From contig JBGUPJ010000004.1 in assembly GCA_045130235.1 (NCBI GenBank), positions 1 through 64,000 on the forward strand: a stretch of DNA of 64,000 nt, in the 5' to 3' direction. The position numbers were made by a program, and so were the translations under genes. Numbering within the stretch: the stretch's first letter is position 1; every line of letters begins with the position of its first letter. Positions 26,579-34,465 of this stretch are shown here, in pieces. Source of the DNA: UBA1756 sp045130235. GTDB taxonomy: Bacteria; Bacteroidota; Bacteroidia; Bacteroidales; WCHB1-69. The notes under the pieces are model-generated. The model did no database searches. It saw only the letters and a program-made list of their open reading frames with translations, and was not told the origin of the DNA.

Positions 26579-29500
26579 ATGAAAAAAAATTCTTGGGTCA
26601 TTTTAGGAATATTTAGTTTGATTTTATTTCAAATTATTGATATTCAGGCTCAAAAAATTCAAAAAAATATTTCTATCCAGTGGCTTTCTCCCATTTCTTA
26701 CCAAACCGATAGGGAGGAGACTTTGACTTTTATGGTTTTTATGGGTTCGGTGGAAGATGCGGAGTTCCCGGTCATTCCCGCCTATTACGACCATTTTCCC
26801 GTGAGCGCAGATTTCGCAGAGTATTCCGTTACGGCCAGCAACGCCGTTTACCAACCACTTTCAGAAGAGGAAAAGGCATTGATACCAAGGGATTTCCGTC
26901 GTTCAGAAATCGAATATAAAGTAACGACGGTTTACGAGAAGATGAAGCCCTATGCGGCGGTTTCCTTTACTCCCGTCCGTGTCAATGGAGGTCGTTACGA
27001 GAAGCTGGTTTCGGTATCGCTTTCTATTGAGGGAAAGAATGCCCGTAAAGGCGGCCTTCCCACCCGCGCCTACGCCGACCACTCGGTGCTGCGCAGCGGC
27101 AACTGGTACCGCGTTACCGTCGCCAAGACGGGTGTTTATAAGGTGACCTACAATGACTTGTCAGCGTTGGGCGTGTCGCTCTCGCATCTTTCGTCCGACA
27201 ACATCTCCATCTTCGGCAACGGCGGGGGTATGCTGCCCGAGCCGAATGCGAACAGCCGTCCCGACGACCTGTTGGAACTTCCCATTGAGATGCACGACGG
27301 CGGAGACCATTCTTTCGATGCCGGCGACTATTTCCTGTTCTACGCCGAAGGACCGCACAGTTGGAACCTCTCTTCCAATCAATGCACCCATCAATTTAAT
27401 CTGTATTCCACCACCGCTTCATACTTTATTAATGTGGATGAAGGAGTGGGACAAAAGTTGCGTGTGGAAACGGAGGATAACGCCGCGCTGACGCCGACGG
27501 CAACGGTCTCTACCTATACGGCTTACGGTTTCTATGAGGAGGACAAGTACAATTTCGGCGAGGGTGGCCGCAACTGGGTGGGCGACAAGTTTGATGTCAC
27601 CACCACGCGGAATTACACGCTTTCGCTGCCTTCCTCACCAGTAGGGCCTCTGCGGCTGACGGTGGTGGCAGCCGCCACCTCGGCACGCGTGTCCTCTTTT
27701 CAGGTGAAGGTCAATAACCAGTCCATCGGTTCGGTTAGCGTTCCCGCGACCCCCACTGGTTACCTTGCCTATTATGGCGACCGTACCTTTAACTTTACTA
27801 CATCTGGCGGTACTACCGATGTGGAACTTATTTATAATAAGCCAGTTTCCTCTTCGGTGGGATTCCTCGACTATCTGGAATGGCAGGTTGATTGCCAACT
27901 GCGGGCGGGGAGCGGCCAAACGCCGTTCTGCAACTTACAGACCATGGGTGCAAATGCCGTCACCCGCTATACGGTAGCCAATTTCTCGTCCAGCATGAAA
28001 GTGTGGGATGTTTCGTTGATCAACCAGACCCGTAACATGGCGGGTACGCTGTCGGGAGGTGCCTTCGCTTTCAACGCGCCTACCTCGACGTTGCGGCGGT
28101 TTGTGATTTTCAGCGAGAGCGCCTGTTACAGCGTGACACCGGCGGGGCGGGTGGACAACCAGGACCTGCATGGCACCAGCTTGGTGGATATGGTCATCGT
28201 GGCGCATCCTGACTTCCGGTCGCAGGCCGAACGGCTGGCCGATTTCCGCCGCTCCAATGACGGCCTTTCGGTGAAGGTGGTCACTCCGCAGCAGGTGTAT
28301 AACGAGTTTTCCAGCGGTGAGCAGGATGTGTGCGCTATCCGCGACTATATGCGGATGATTTACGAGCGTACTGCTGCCGCACAGCCCCAATATCTGTTGC
28401 TTTTCGGCCGTCCCTCTTACGACTATCGTGGCATAGAGGGGGATTGTAAGTTGTATGTTCCCAATTTCCAATGCACATCGGATGCCCATGAGGAGCATTT
28501 TAAAGCCAATGATGACTTTTTTGGTTTGTTGGATGCGAACGAGGGGACGAATAGCTTGGGTCCCACCATTGATGTTGCGGTGGGACGTTTCCCCGTGTCC
28601 ACTTCCTCTCAGGCGAAGCTTGCGGTGGACAAGACCATCGAGTACGCCTCGAGGAGTGTGCTGGGAGAGAACACCCCCACCAGCAATTTCGGCGACTGGA
28701 AGAATGTGGCGACTTTTGTGGCTGATGATGAGGAAGGCGGCGGTCATCTGGTAACGGCGGATGCTGCTGCGCGTATTGCCGATACCACCAATCAGAATTT
28801 GAATATAGAGAAGGTTTATCTGGATGCGTATCAGCAGGTTACCTATTCGTCATCGGCTCGCTATCCGGAGGTGACGGTCGATATTAACAACCGTATGAAT
28901 AAGGGTTGTCTGCTGTTCACCTACGTGGGGCATGGCGGCAAGAATGGTTGGGCCCACGAGCGTATCATCGAGCTGACCGACATCAGCCGGTGGGCCAATC
29001 GTTACAACCAGCCTTGGATGATGACCATGACGTGTGAGTTCGGTTGGTACGACCGCTCGTTGGTGTCGCCGGCCGAGATGGCGTTTCTGAACAGCGGCGG
29101 CGGTGTGTCGGCCATGATTACCACCTCGCGTGTGGCGTTCTCGGGAGCCAATCATACGTATATCACGAACTGGTTCGATAACCTTTTCCGCAATGGGGTG
29201 GACGCGCCGCTCACCATTGGCGAAAGCAACCGTGCGGCCAAAAATGCAGGAAGTGGCAATTATAGCTCCTTTAACATGATATATGTAATGGGAGACCCTG
29301 CCATGAAACTGGCGGTGCCGCGTTATACGGTAGTCACCGACTCCATCAACGGGGTGGCGGTGGCCGATTTCACCGACACGCTCAAGGCCTTGTCAAGGGT
29401 GCGCATCAGCGGCCATGTGGAGGATGCGGAAGGACACCTCCTGCCTGATTTTTCCGGCGCGGTTTACCCTTCTGTTTACGATAAAAAAGTAATCAGTCAT

Positions 29501-30394
29501 ACCTTACAGAACGACCCTGGCAGCACCTACAAAGAGTTTGAGGTCCAGAAGAATATCCTTTTCAAGGGGAATGTCACGGTGGCCGACGGGCGGTTCGGTT
29601 TTTCATTTATCTTGCCCAAAGATATCAACTATGCCTACGGCAATGGCAAACTGAGCTATTATGCTTGTAGCCGCGAGGCCGATGCGACTGGCGCTTACCG
29701 TGAGGTGCTGATTGGCGGCATGAGCGACGAGACCATCGACGATAACAATGGGCCGGAGATGGATCTCTACATGAACGACGAGAAGTTTGTGAACGGCGGC
29801 ACGGTGAACTCTTCGCCCACGCTGCTGGTGAAGCTGAAAGACGAGTATGGCATCAACACCACGGGCAACGGCATCGGTCACGACCTGGTGGCGATGCTCG
29901 ACAACGGCAACCAGATTGTGCTCAACAACTACTACGAGGCCGCCCGCGACAGTTTCAACTGCGGCACGGTACGCTATCCTTTAGAGAATTTGGAACTCGG
30001 CACGCACAAACTGAAAGTGCGCGCTTGGGACATCCTCAATAACGTGACCGAACGAGAGTTGGAGTTTGTGGTGGTGTCGGATGAGGGCTTAACGCTCGAC
30101 CATGTGCTCAACTATCCCAATCCTTTCACTACGAGAACCTCCTTCTATTTCGAGCACAACCGTCCGGGTGAGGTGTTAGATGTGATGGTGACGGTTTATA
30201 CCATCTCGGGGAAGGTGGTGCGCACGCTCGAATCCACGCAGTGTACGCAGGGCTTCCGCAGCGACCCCATCGTGTGGGACGGTCTTGACGACTTCGGCGA
30301 CAAGATTGGCAAGGGCACCTACCTGTACCGGCTACGGGTGCGCACCGCTGGCGGCGAGCAGGCCGAAAAGATTGAGAAGATTGTGATTCTGTAA
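26579..30394 (+). CDS. porU: type IX secretion system sortase PorU
   Basis: A 1271-residue gingipain-like (C25) cysteine peptidase that removes the C-terminal signal of T9SS cargo and attaches it to anionic lipopolysaccharide at the cell surface. It has a signal peptide ending near IQAQ. The catalytic pair is H785 in TYVGHGGKNGW and C819 in MTCEFGWYD; their spacing matches P. gingivalis PorU. A C-terminal sorting domain (LNYPNPFTTRTSFYFEHN to GTYLYRLRVR) is retained, as in known PorU. It is about 110 residues longer than the P. gingivalis protein. The partner gene porV does not follow. Confidence 0.93.
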   Translation: MKKNSWVILGIFSLILFQIIDIQAQKIQKNISIQWLSPISYQTDREETLTFMVFMGSVEDAEFPVIPAYYDHFPVSADFAEYSVTASNAVYQPLSEEEKALIPRDFRRSEIEYKVTTVYEKMKPYAAVSFTPVRVNGGRYEKLVSVSLSIEGKNARKGGLPTRAYADHSVLRSGNWYRVTVAKTGVYKVTYNDLSALGVSLSHLSSDNISIFGNGGGMLPEPNANSRPDDLLELPIEMHDGGDHSFDAGDYFLFYAEGPHSWNLSSNQCTHQFNLYSTTASYFINVDEGVGQKLRVETEDNAALTPTATVSTYTAYGFYEEDKYNFGEGGRNWVGDKFDVTTTRNYTLSLPSSPVGPLRLTVVAAATSARVSSFQVKVNNQSIGSVSVPATPTGYLAYYGDRTFNFTTSGGTTDVELIYNKPVSSSVGFLDYLEWQVDCQLRAGSGQTPFCNLQTMGANAVTRYTVANFSSSMKVWDVSLINQTRNMAGTLSGGAFAFNAPTSTLRRFVIFSESACYSVTPAGRVDNQDLHGTSLVDMVIVAHPDFRSQAERLADFRRSNDGLSVKVVTPQQVYNEFSSGEQDVCAIRDYMRMIYERTAAAQPQYLLLFGRPSYDYRGIEGDCKLYVPNFQCTSDAHEEHFKANDDFFGLLDANEGTNSLGPTIDVAVGRFPVSTSSQAKLAVDKTIEYASRSVLGENTPTSNFGDWKNVATFVADDEEGGGHLVTADAAARIADTTNQNLNIEKVYLDAYQQVTYSSSARYPEVTVDINNRMNKGCLLFTYVGHGGKNGWAHERIIELTDISRWANRYNQPWMMTMTCEFGWYDRSLVSPAEMAFLNSGGGVSAMITTSRVAFSGANHTYITNWFDNLFRNGVDAPLTIGESNRAAKNAGSGNYSSFNMIYVMGDPAMKLAVPRYTVVTDSINGVAVADFTDTLKALSRVRISGHVEDAEGHLLPDFSGAVYPSVYDKKVISHTLQNDPGSTYKEFEVQKNILFKGNVTVADGRFGFSFILPKDINYAYGNGKLSYYACSREADATGAYREVLIGGMSDETIDDNNGPEMDLYMNDEKFVNGGTVNSSPTLLVKLKDEYGINTTGNGIGHDLVAMLDNGNQIVLNNYYEAARDSFNCGTVRYPLENLELGTHKLKVRAWDILNNVTERELEFVVVSDEGLTLDHVLNYPNPFTTRTSFYFEHNRPGEVLDVMVTVYTISGKVVRTLESTQCTQGFRSDPIVWDGLDDFGDKIGKGTYLYRLRVRTAGGEQAEKIEKIVIL

Positions 30395-30426
30395 ATAGGA
30401 CCAAGATTTTTGTTAGAAAAAAATCG

Positions 30427-30434
30427 TATTTTTG
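30427..30434 (+). promoter_or_regulatory. -7 promoter element of the ornithine carbamoyltransferase gene
   Basis: TATTTTTG followed by CC matches TAnnTTTG and lies 68 bases before the ATG at 30502, downstream of the porU stop. Confidence 0.55.
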
Positions 30435-30501
30435 CCGCCGCTATCATTAAGCATGACAAGATTATTATAAATTATTATAAAACATTAAAAATCAATTTAT
30501 T

Positions 30502-31503
30502 ATGGCATTTAATCTTAGAAACAGAAGCTTTTTGAAATTGTTAGATTTCACCCCGAAAGAGATTCAATATCTGCTGGATCTGGCCCGCGACCTGAAACGC
30601 GCTAAATATGCCGGCACCGAGCAGCCCACCATGAAGGGCAAGAACATCGCCCTGATTTTCGAGAAGACCTCCACCCGTACCCGTTGCGCTTTTGAAGTGG
30701 CCGCTTACGACCAGGGCGCACACGTGACTTACCTCGGTCCCTCCGGTTCACAGATCGGTGTGAAGGAATCGATGGCTGACACCGCCCGCGTGCTCGGTCG
30801 CATGTTCGACGGTATCGAATACCGTGGTTTCAAGCAGGATACCGTTGAGGAACTGGCCCGCCACGCTGGCGTGCCCGTATGGAACGGCCTTACCAACGAG
30901 TTCCACCCCACCCAGATTCTCGCCGACTTCCTCACTATGAGCGAGCATGTTGACAAACCCCTCAACCAGGTGACCTACGCTTACCTCGGCGATGCCCGCT
31001 TCAACATGGGTAACTCCCTGATGGTGGGTGGTGCCAAGATGGGTATGGATGTGCGCATCGTGGCTCCCAAGAAACTCCAGCCCAGCAAGGAACTCATCGA
31101 CACCTGCAAGAAAATCGCCAAAGAAACCGGTGCCAAGATCACCGTCACCGACGATGTGAAGAAGGGTGTGAAAGGCTGCGACTTCCTCTATACCGACGTT
31201 TGGGTATCGATGGGTGAGCCCGCCGAAGTGTGGAAAGAGCGTATCGATATGCTGAAACCTTATCAGGTGAACAAAGAGACGATGGCTCTCACCGGCAACC
31301 CGAAATGCAAATTCATGCACTGTCTGCCCGCATACCACAACCTCGAAACCCAGGTGGGTCGCGACGTTCACAAACAGTTCGGTCTGGACGGCATCGAAGT
31401 CACTGAGGATGTTTTCGAGTCAGAGGCTTCCATCGTTTTCGACGAGGCTGAGAACCGTATGCACACCATCAAGGCTGTGATGGTGGCCACCTTAGGTGAC
31501 TAA
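30502..31503 (+). CDS. arcB: ornithine carbamoyltransferase
   Basis: A 333-residue enzyme interconverting ornithine plus carbamoyl phosphate with citrulline plus phosphate. Carbamoyl phosphate binding is shown by FEKTSTRTRCAFE, NEFHPTQILADF and the MHCLPAYHN cysteine loop. It has the long form typical of catabolic and enterobacterial OTCs. Many Bacteroidota instead use an N-acetyl- or N-succinylornithine-specific enzyme for arginine synthesis, which lacks this set of motifs. Together with the carbamate kinase at 2410 this favours a catabolic role, hence arcB rather than argF, but direction cannot be proved from sequence. Confidence 0.88.
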   Translation: MAFNLRNRSFLKLLDFTPKEIQYLLDLARDLKRAKYAGTEQPTMKGKNIALIFEKTSTRTRCAFEVAAYDQGAHVTYLGPSGSQIGVKESMADTARVLGRMFDGIEYRGFKQDTVEELARHAGVPVWNGLTNEFHPTQILADFLTMSEHVDKPLNQVTYAYLGDARFNMGNSLMVGGAKMGMDVRIVAPKKLQPSKELIDTCKKIAKETGAKITVTDDVKKGVKGCDFLYTDVWVSMGEPAEVWKERIDMLKPYQVNKETMALTGNPKCKFMHCLPAYHNLETQVGRDVHKQFGLDGIEVTEDVFESEASIVFDEAENRMHTIKAVMVATLGD

Positions 31504-31539
31504 AACATTTATTGAAACTCAACTTTAATCAATATTATA

Positions 31540-31962
31540 ATGAAAAAAATCACTGTCATTTTCTTCGCATTGCTGATGGGAGGCGTATTCAGCTTGTCTG
31601 CACAAAGCAAAGCCGACGCTATCTGCGGATATTTCTTTGCCAAAGACCCTTTCTCCAAAGAGGGCAGTCAGGTGAAGATTTATAAAGCCAGTAACGGAAC
31701 TTACGAGGGTATTATCTGCTGGGTGGAGAATCCCGCCAAGAAGAAATACCTTAACTACAAGTTTCTCACCGGTTTCACCTACAACGAACAGAAGCAGGAA
31801 TGGCAGAACGGCACGATTCATCATCCGGGGAATGGCAAGACCTACAACTGCTTCGTCACGATGAGCGGCGACGACATCCGAATACGAGGCTATGTGGGGG
31901 TGTCGCTATTGGGCACCACCATGACGTGGACGCGTGAATCGAAACAGCGAACCCAAGATTAA
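31540..31962 (+). CDS. DUF2147 family exported protein
   Basis: A 140-residue protein with a signal peptide (MKKITVIFFALLMGGVFSLSAQ). The mature part follows the DUF2147 pattern: ICGYFFAKD at the start, then YEGIICWVENPA, the NGTIHHPGNGKTYNC block and IRIRGYVGVSLLGTTMTWTR at the end, a small lipocalin-like barrel of unknown function. It starts 36 bases after the OTC gene and ends just before a strong terminator, so it is probably the last gene of that unit. Confidence 0.8.
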   Translation: MKKITVIFFALLMGGVFSLSAQSKADAICGYFFAKDPFSKEGSQVKIYKASNGTYEGIICWVENPAKKKYLNYKFLTGFTYNEQKQEWQNGTIHHPGNGKTYNCFVTMSGDDIRIRGYVGVSLLGTTMTWTRESKQRTQD

Positions 31963-31967
31963 CCTTC

Positions 31968-31998
31968 AACGCCCCGCCGTTATGACGGGGCGTTTTTT
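31968..31998 (+). terminator. rho-independent terminator after the DUF2147 gene
   Basis: AACGCCCCG pairs with CGGGGCGTT over a 9-base loop and is followed by TTTTT. It starts 5 bases past the stop codon. Confidence 0.85.
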
Positions 31999-32018
31999 CA
32001 TCATCAAGACAAAAGATT

Positions 32019-33392
32019 ATGGCAGAAAAAATATTAATTCGCAAAGCACAATTAGCAGACAACCACGGATTTCGCACGGTGGATGTGCTGGTGGAGGACG
32101 GCCGTATCGCACAGATGGCTGACACGTTGCCGGCACCTGACGACGCACGCCTCATCGATGCGGAAGGGCTGTTGTTGAGCTATGGTTTTTGCGACCTGCA
32201 CGTGCATTTTCGCGAGCCCGGACAGGAGGCGAAGGAGACCATCCGCACCGGCTCGATGGCGGCGGCACACGGCGGCTACACCACCGTTTGCACCATGCCG
32301 AACCTCTCGCCCGCTCCCGACGCCCCCGACACGCTCGCCATCGAGCTGCAGCGTATCCACGACACCGCTGTGGTGGAGGTGCTGCCCTACGCCACGCTGA
32401 CGCGCCAGCGCGCCGGCAAGGAGCCTGTTGACATGGCGGCGCTGAAGCACCAGGCCGTGGCTTTCTCCGACGACGGCAGCGGCATCCAGACCGACGAGGT
32501 GATGCGTGCCCTGATGCGGCAAGCCGCCAAGGAGGGTGTCATCATTGCGGCACACTGCGAGGACAACACGCTGCTGCACGGCGGCTACATCCACGATGGC
32601 GACTATGCCCGCCGCCATGGGCACCGCGGCATCTGCTCCGAAAGCGAGTGGGGCCAGATTGCCCGCGACCTGGCCATCGCCCTCGAGACGGGCTGCCGCT
32701 ACCATGTCTGCCACATCTCCACCAAGGAGAGCGTCGAGCTGATCCGCCGCTACAAGGCACTCGGCGCGAAGGTGACCTGCGAGACAGGTCCGCACTACCT
32801 TACCCTCTGCGATGAGGACCTGCGTGAGGAGGGACGCTACAAGATGAACCCGCCGCTGCGCAGTGACGCCGACCGCGCCGAGCTGATTGCCGGCCTACAA
32901 GACGGCACCATCGACGCCATCGCCACCGACCACGCCCCCCACACTGCCGAGGAGAAAAGCCGCGGACTGGAGAAGAGCCCCTTCGGTATCGTGGGCCTCG
33001 AGACAGCCTTCCCCATCCTATACACCCACCTCGTGCTGCCCGGCATCATCACCTTGCCGAAGCTTATCGACCTGCTGTGCCAGCGACCGCGGAAAATCTT
33101 CGGTATCGGTGGCAGCTTGCTGCCCGGTGAGCCCGCCGACCTTACCCTCTTCGACCTCAACCAAGAGTACACCATCCGCTCCGCCGACTTCCTGTCGATG
33201 GGCAAGGCCACCCCGTTCGAGGGTTGGACGGTGAAAGGCCGCTGTGTGATGACGTTGAAAGACGGAAAGGTGGTGTATGACGAAGAAATCGGGCGGAGCG
33301 AGCGTGAAATATCCGAAATTGTGACTATCTTTGCACCTCCAAATCAAACAAACCGCTATGCTGCAAAAAGGAACCAAAGCCCCTTATTTTGA
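32019..33392 (+). CDS. pyrC: dihydroorotase (class I)
   Basis: A 457-residue zinc amidohydrolase for the third step of pyrimidine synthesis. It has the metal-binding HVHFREPGQEAKETI, MPNLSPAPD, AVAFSDDGSGIQ, the HVCHISTKESVELIRRY strand and ATDHAPHTAEEK, matching the long class I bacterial type. The last 30 or so residues (from about GRSEREIS) fall outside the conserved core and are encoded by the region holding the promoter and first codons of the next gene. The two genes overlap by 35 bases in different frames. Confidence 0.93.
   Translation: MAEKILIRKAQLADNHGFRTVDVLVEDGRIAQMADTLPAPDDARLIDAEGLLLSYGFCDLHVHFREPGQEAKETIRTGSMAAAHGGYTTVCTMPNLSPAPDAPDTLAIELQRIHDTAVVEVLPYATLTRQRAGKEPVDMAALKHQAVAFSDDGSGIQTDEVMRALMRQAAKEGVIIAAHCEDNTLLHGGYIHDGDYARRHGHRGICSESEWGQIARDLAIALETGCRYHVCHISTKESVELIRRYKALGAKVTCETGPHYLTLCDEDLREEGRYKMNPPLRSDADRAELIAGLQDGTIDAIATDHAPHTAEEKSRGLEKSPFGIVGLETAFPILYTHLVLPGIITLPKLIDLLCQRPRKIFGIGGSLLPGEPADLTLFDLNQEYTIRSADFLSMGKATPFEGWTVKGRCVMTLKDGKVVYDEEIGRSEREISEIVTIFAPPNQTNRYAAKRNQSPLF
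33326..33333 (+). promoter_or_regulatory. -7 promoter element for the peroxiredoxin gene, inside pyrC
   Basis: TATCTTTG followed by CA lies within the last 70 bases of pyrC and 25 bases upstream of the bcp ATG, so the peroxiredoxin gene can be transcribed separately. Confidence 0.55.
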
Positions 33393-33804
33393 GGGGGTTG
33401 ACGAAAACGGAAATTCCGTCAAACTGACCGACTTCGCTGGAAAAAAGTTGGTGTTATATTTCTATCCCAAGGACAGCACGCCCGGCTGCACGGCCGAAGC
33501 CTGCGATCTGCGCGACAATTACAATCGTTTTCTTGCGCTGGGTTACAGCGTGTTAGGGGTGAGCCGCGACAGTGCCGCCTCGCACCAGAAGTTCATCGCC
33601 AAGTACGAACTGCCGTTCCACCTCATCGCCGACACCGACCTCACCATCCTGAAGGCCTACGAGGCGTGGGGCGAGAAGAAAATGTACGGCAAGGTGACGG
33701 AGGGCACGCTGCGCACCACCTACGTCATCGATGAAAACGGCGTGATTGTAGAGGCCATCGGCAAGGTGGACACCAAGAACCACACCTCGCAGATACTGAA
33801 GTAG
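33358..33804 (+). CDS. bcp: thioredoxin-dependent thiol peroxidase (Bcp/PrxQ)
   Basis: A 148-residue peroxiredoxin that reduces peroxides with thioredoxin. The peroxidatic cysteine C44 and probable resolving C49 lie in YPKDSTPGCTAEACDLRDN, followed by VLGVSRDSAASHQKF and the YGKVTEGTLRTTYVIDENG block of the PrxQ group. The ATG at 33358 (MLQKGTKAPYFEG) is preferred to a frame extension nine codons upstream because the family begins there and the -7 element would be overlapped otherwise. It overlaps the 3' end of pyrC. Confidence 0.92.
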   Translation: MLQKGTKAPYFEGVDENGNSVKLTDFAGKKLVLYFYPKDSTPGCTAEACDLRDNYNRFLALGYSVLGVSRDSAASHQKFIAKYELPFHLIADTDLTILKAYEAWGEKKMYGKVTEGTLRTTYVIDENGVIVEAIGKVDTKNHTSQILK

Positions 33805-33825
33805 TTAGTTTCAATTTTACACCTA

Positions 33826-33848
33826 AAACAACCGAGTTGTTTATTTTT
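33826..33848 (+). terminator. probable terminator after bcp
   Basis: AAACAAC and GTTGTTT form a 7-base-pair stem around CGA, followed by ATTTTT, 22 bases past the bcp stop. The stem is AT-rich and therefore weak. Confidence 0.55.
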
Positions 33849-33942
33849 GATGAGGGCGGCCCGGCTCCCTGCGGTCGCCGTCGGGCTATCCGCTTTACTC
33901 GCTGCGCTCGTGTTCGCTCCTATCCCTGCCGCAAGCGATAGG
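33849..33942. repeat. GC-rich intergenic element, possible dispersed repeat
   Basis: The stretch between bcp and the acetyltransferase gene is dominated by a C- and G-rich block (GGCGGCCCGGCTCCCTGCGG, then CGTCGGGCTATCCGC) and ends with CCTATC and GATAGG as a short inverted pair. A loosely similar CCCGGCTACGGTCGGCTA occurs at 47090-47110, also intergenic. I see no gene in it. Confidence 0.4.
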
Positions 33943-34452
33943 TTACAGCGTGTTGATTTTCTGGTAGGCCAGCCGTTCGTCGCCGTTGGCGAGGAGGATG
34001 ATGCCGCAGTAGGAGAAGCCGTGTTTGAGGATGTTGTGCTGCATGATGCGGTTGTCGCGGTGCGTGTCGATGCGGATGTTGCGGTCGCGGGAGAAGGCGA
34101 ACTCCATAATGGTGTCGAAGATGCCGTGCGTTTCCGGAAAGCTGGCAATGCGGTGGATGACGTGGTAGGGCTGGCTGTTGTCGAGCCACTGCCCGTGGTA
34201 GATAGTGCCGTAGGTGGGCTCGGGCGAGGGCAGGAAGGCGAAGTAGGCCACGATGCGACCGTTGTCCTCCACCACGAAGGCGCCGTCTCGCTCCACATCT
34301 GCTTGCACCGCCTCCAGCGACGGGTACCCGTTGACCCATTGCTTCGTGTTGCCGTCGGCCACCATGATGCCCTTGGCGGCTGCGAAAACCTCAAGGATTC
34401 TCTCAGCGTCTTGCGGCAGTCTCGCGGGGCGGATGGGGAGGGAGTGGGGCAT
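33943..34452 (-). CDS. GNAT-family N-acetyltransferase
   Basis: A 169-residue acetyltransferase. The IRPARLPQDAERILEVFAAAK opening, FVVEDNGRIVAYFAFLP strand, RIASFPETHGIFDTIMEFA and RIDTHRDNRIMQHNILKHGFSYCGIILLANGDERLAYQKI are typical of single-domain GNAT enzymes. The substrate is unknown. It starts 13 bases after hsdM on the same strand and may be the last gene of that transcript, yet its codon use looks like the chromosome rather than the AT-rich island genes. A fragment of a related gene lies at the opposite end of the island (44552-44620). Confidence 0.88.
   Translation of the reverse strand: MPHSLPIRPARLPQDAERILEVFAAAKGIMVADGNTKQWVNGYPSLEAVQADVERDGAFVVEDNGRIVAYFAFLPSPEPTYGTIYHGQWLDNSQPYHVIHRIASFPETHGIFDTIMEFAFSRDRNIRIDTHRDNRIMQHNILKHGFSYCGIILLANGDERLAYQKINTL
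34331..34356. repeat. 26-bp direct repeat, copy 1 (inside the GNAT gene)
   Basis: These 26 bases encode DGNTKQWVN (reverse strand) and recur at 44574-44599 with one difference (T to C), in the same orientation. The two copies bracket the restriction and SIR2-HerA block. Confidence 0.75.
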
Positions 34453-34465
34453 AGGGATTTGGATT

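Noticed and set aside
30502..31503. Acetyl- or succinylornithine carbamoyltransferase of arginine synthesis
   Set aside because: The STRTR and HCLPAYH motifs and length are those of a standard ornithine carbamoyltransferase.
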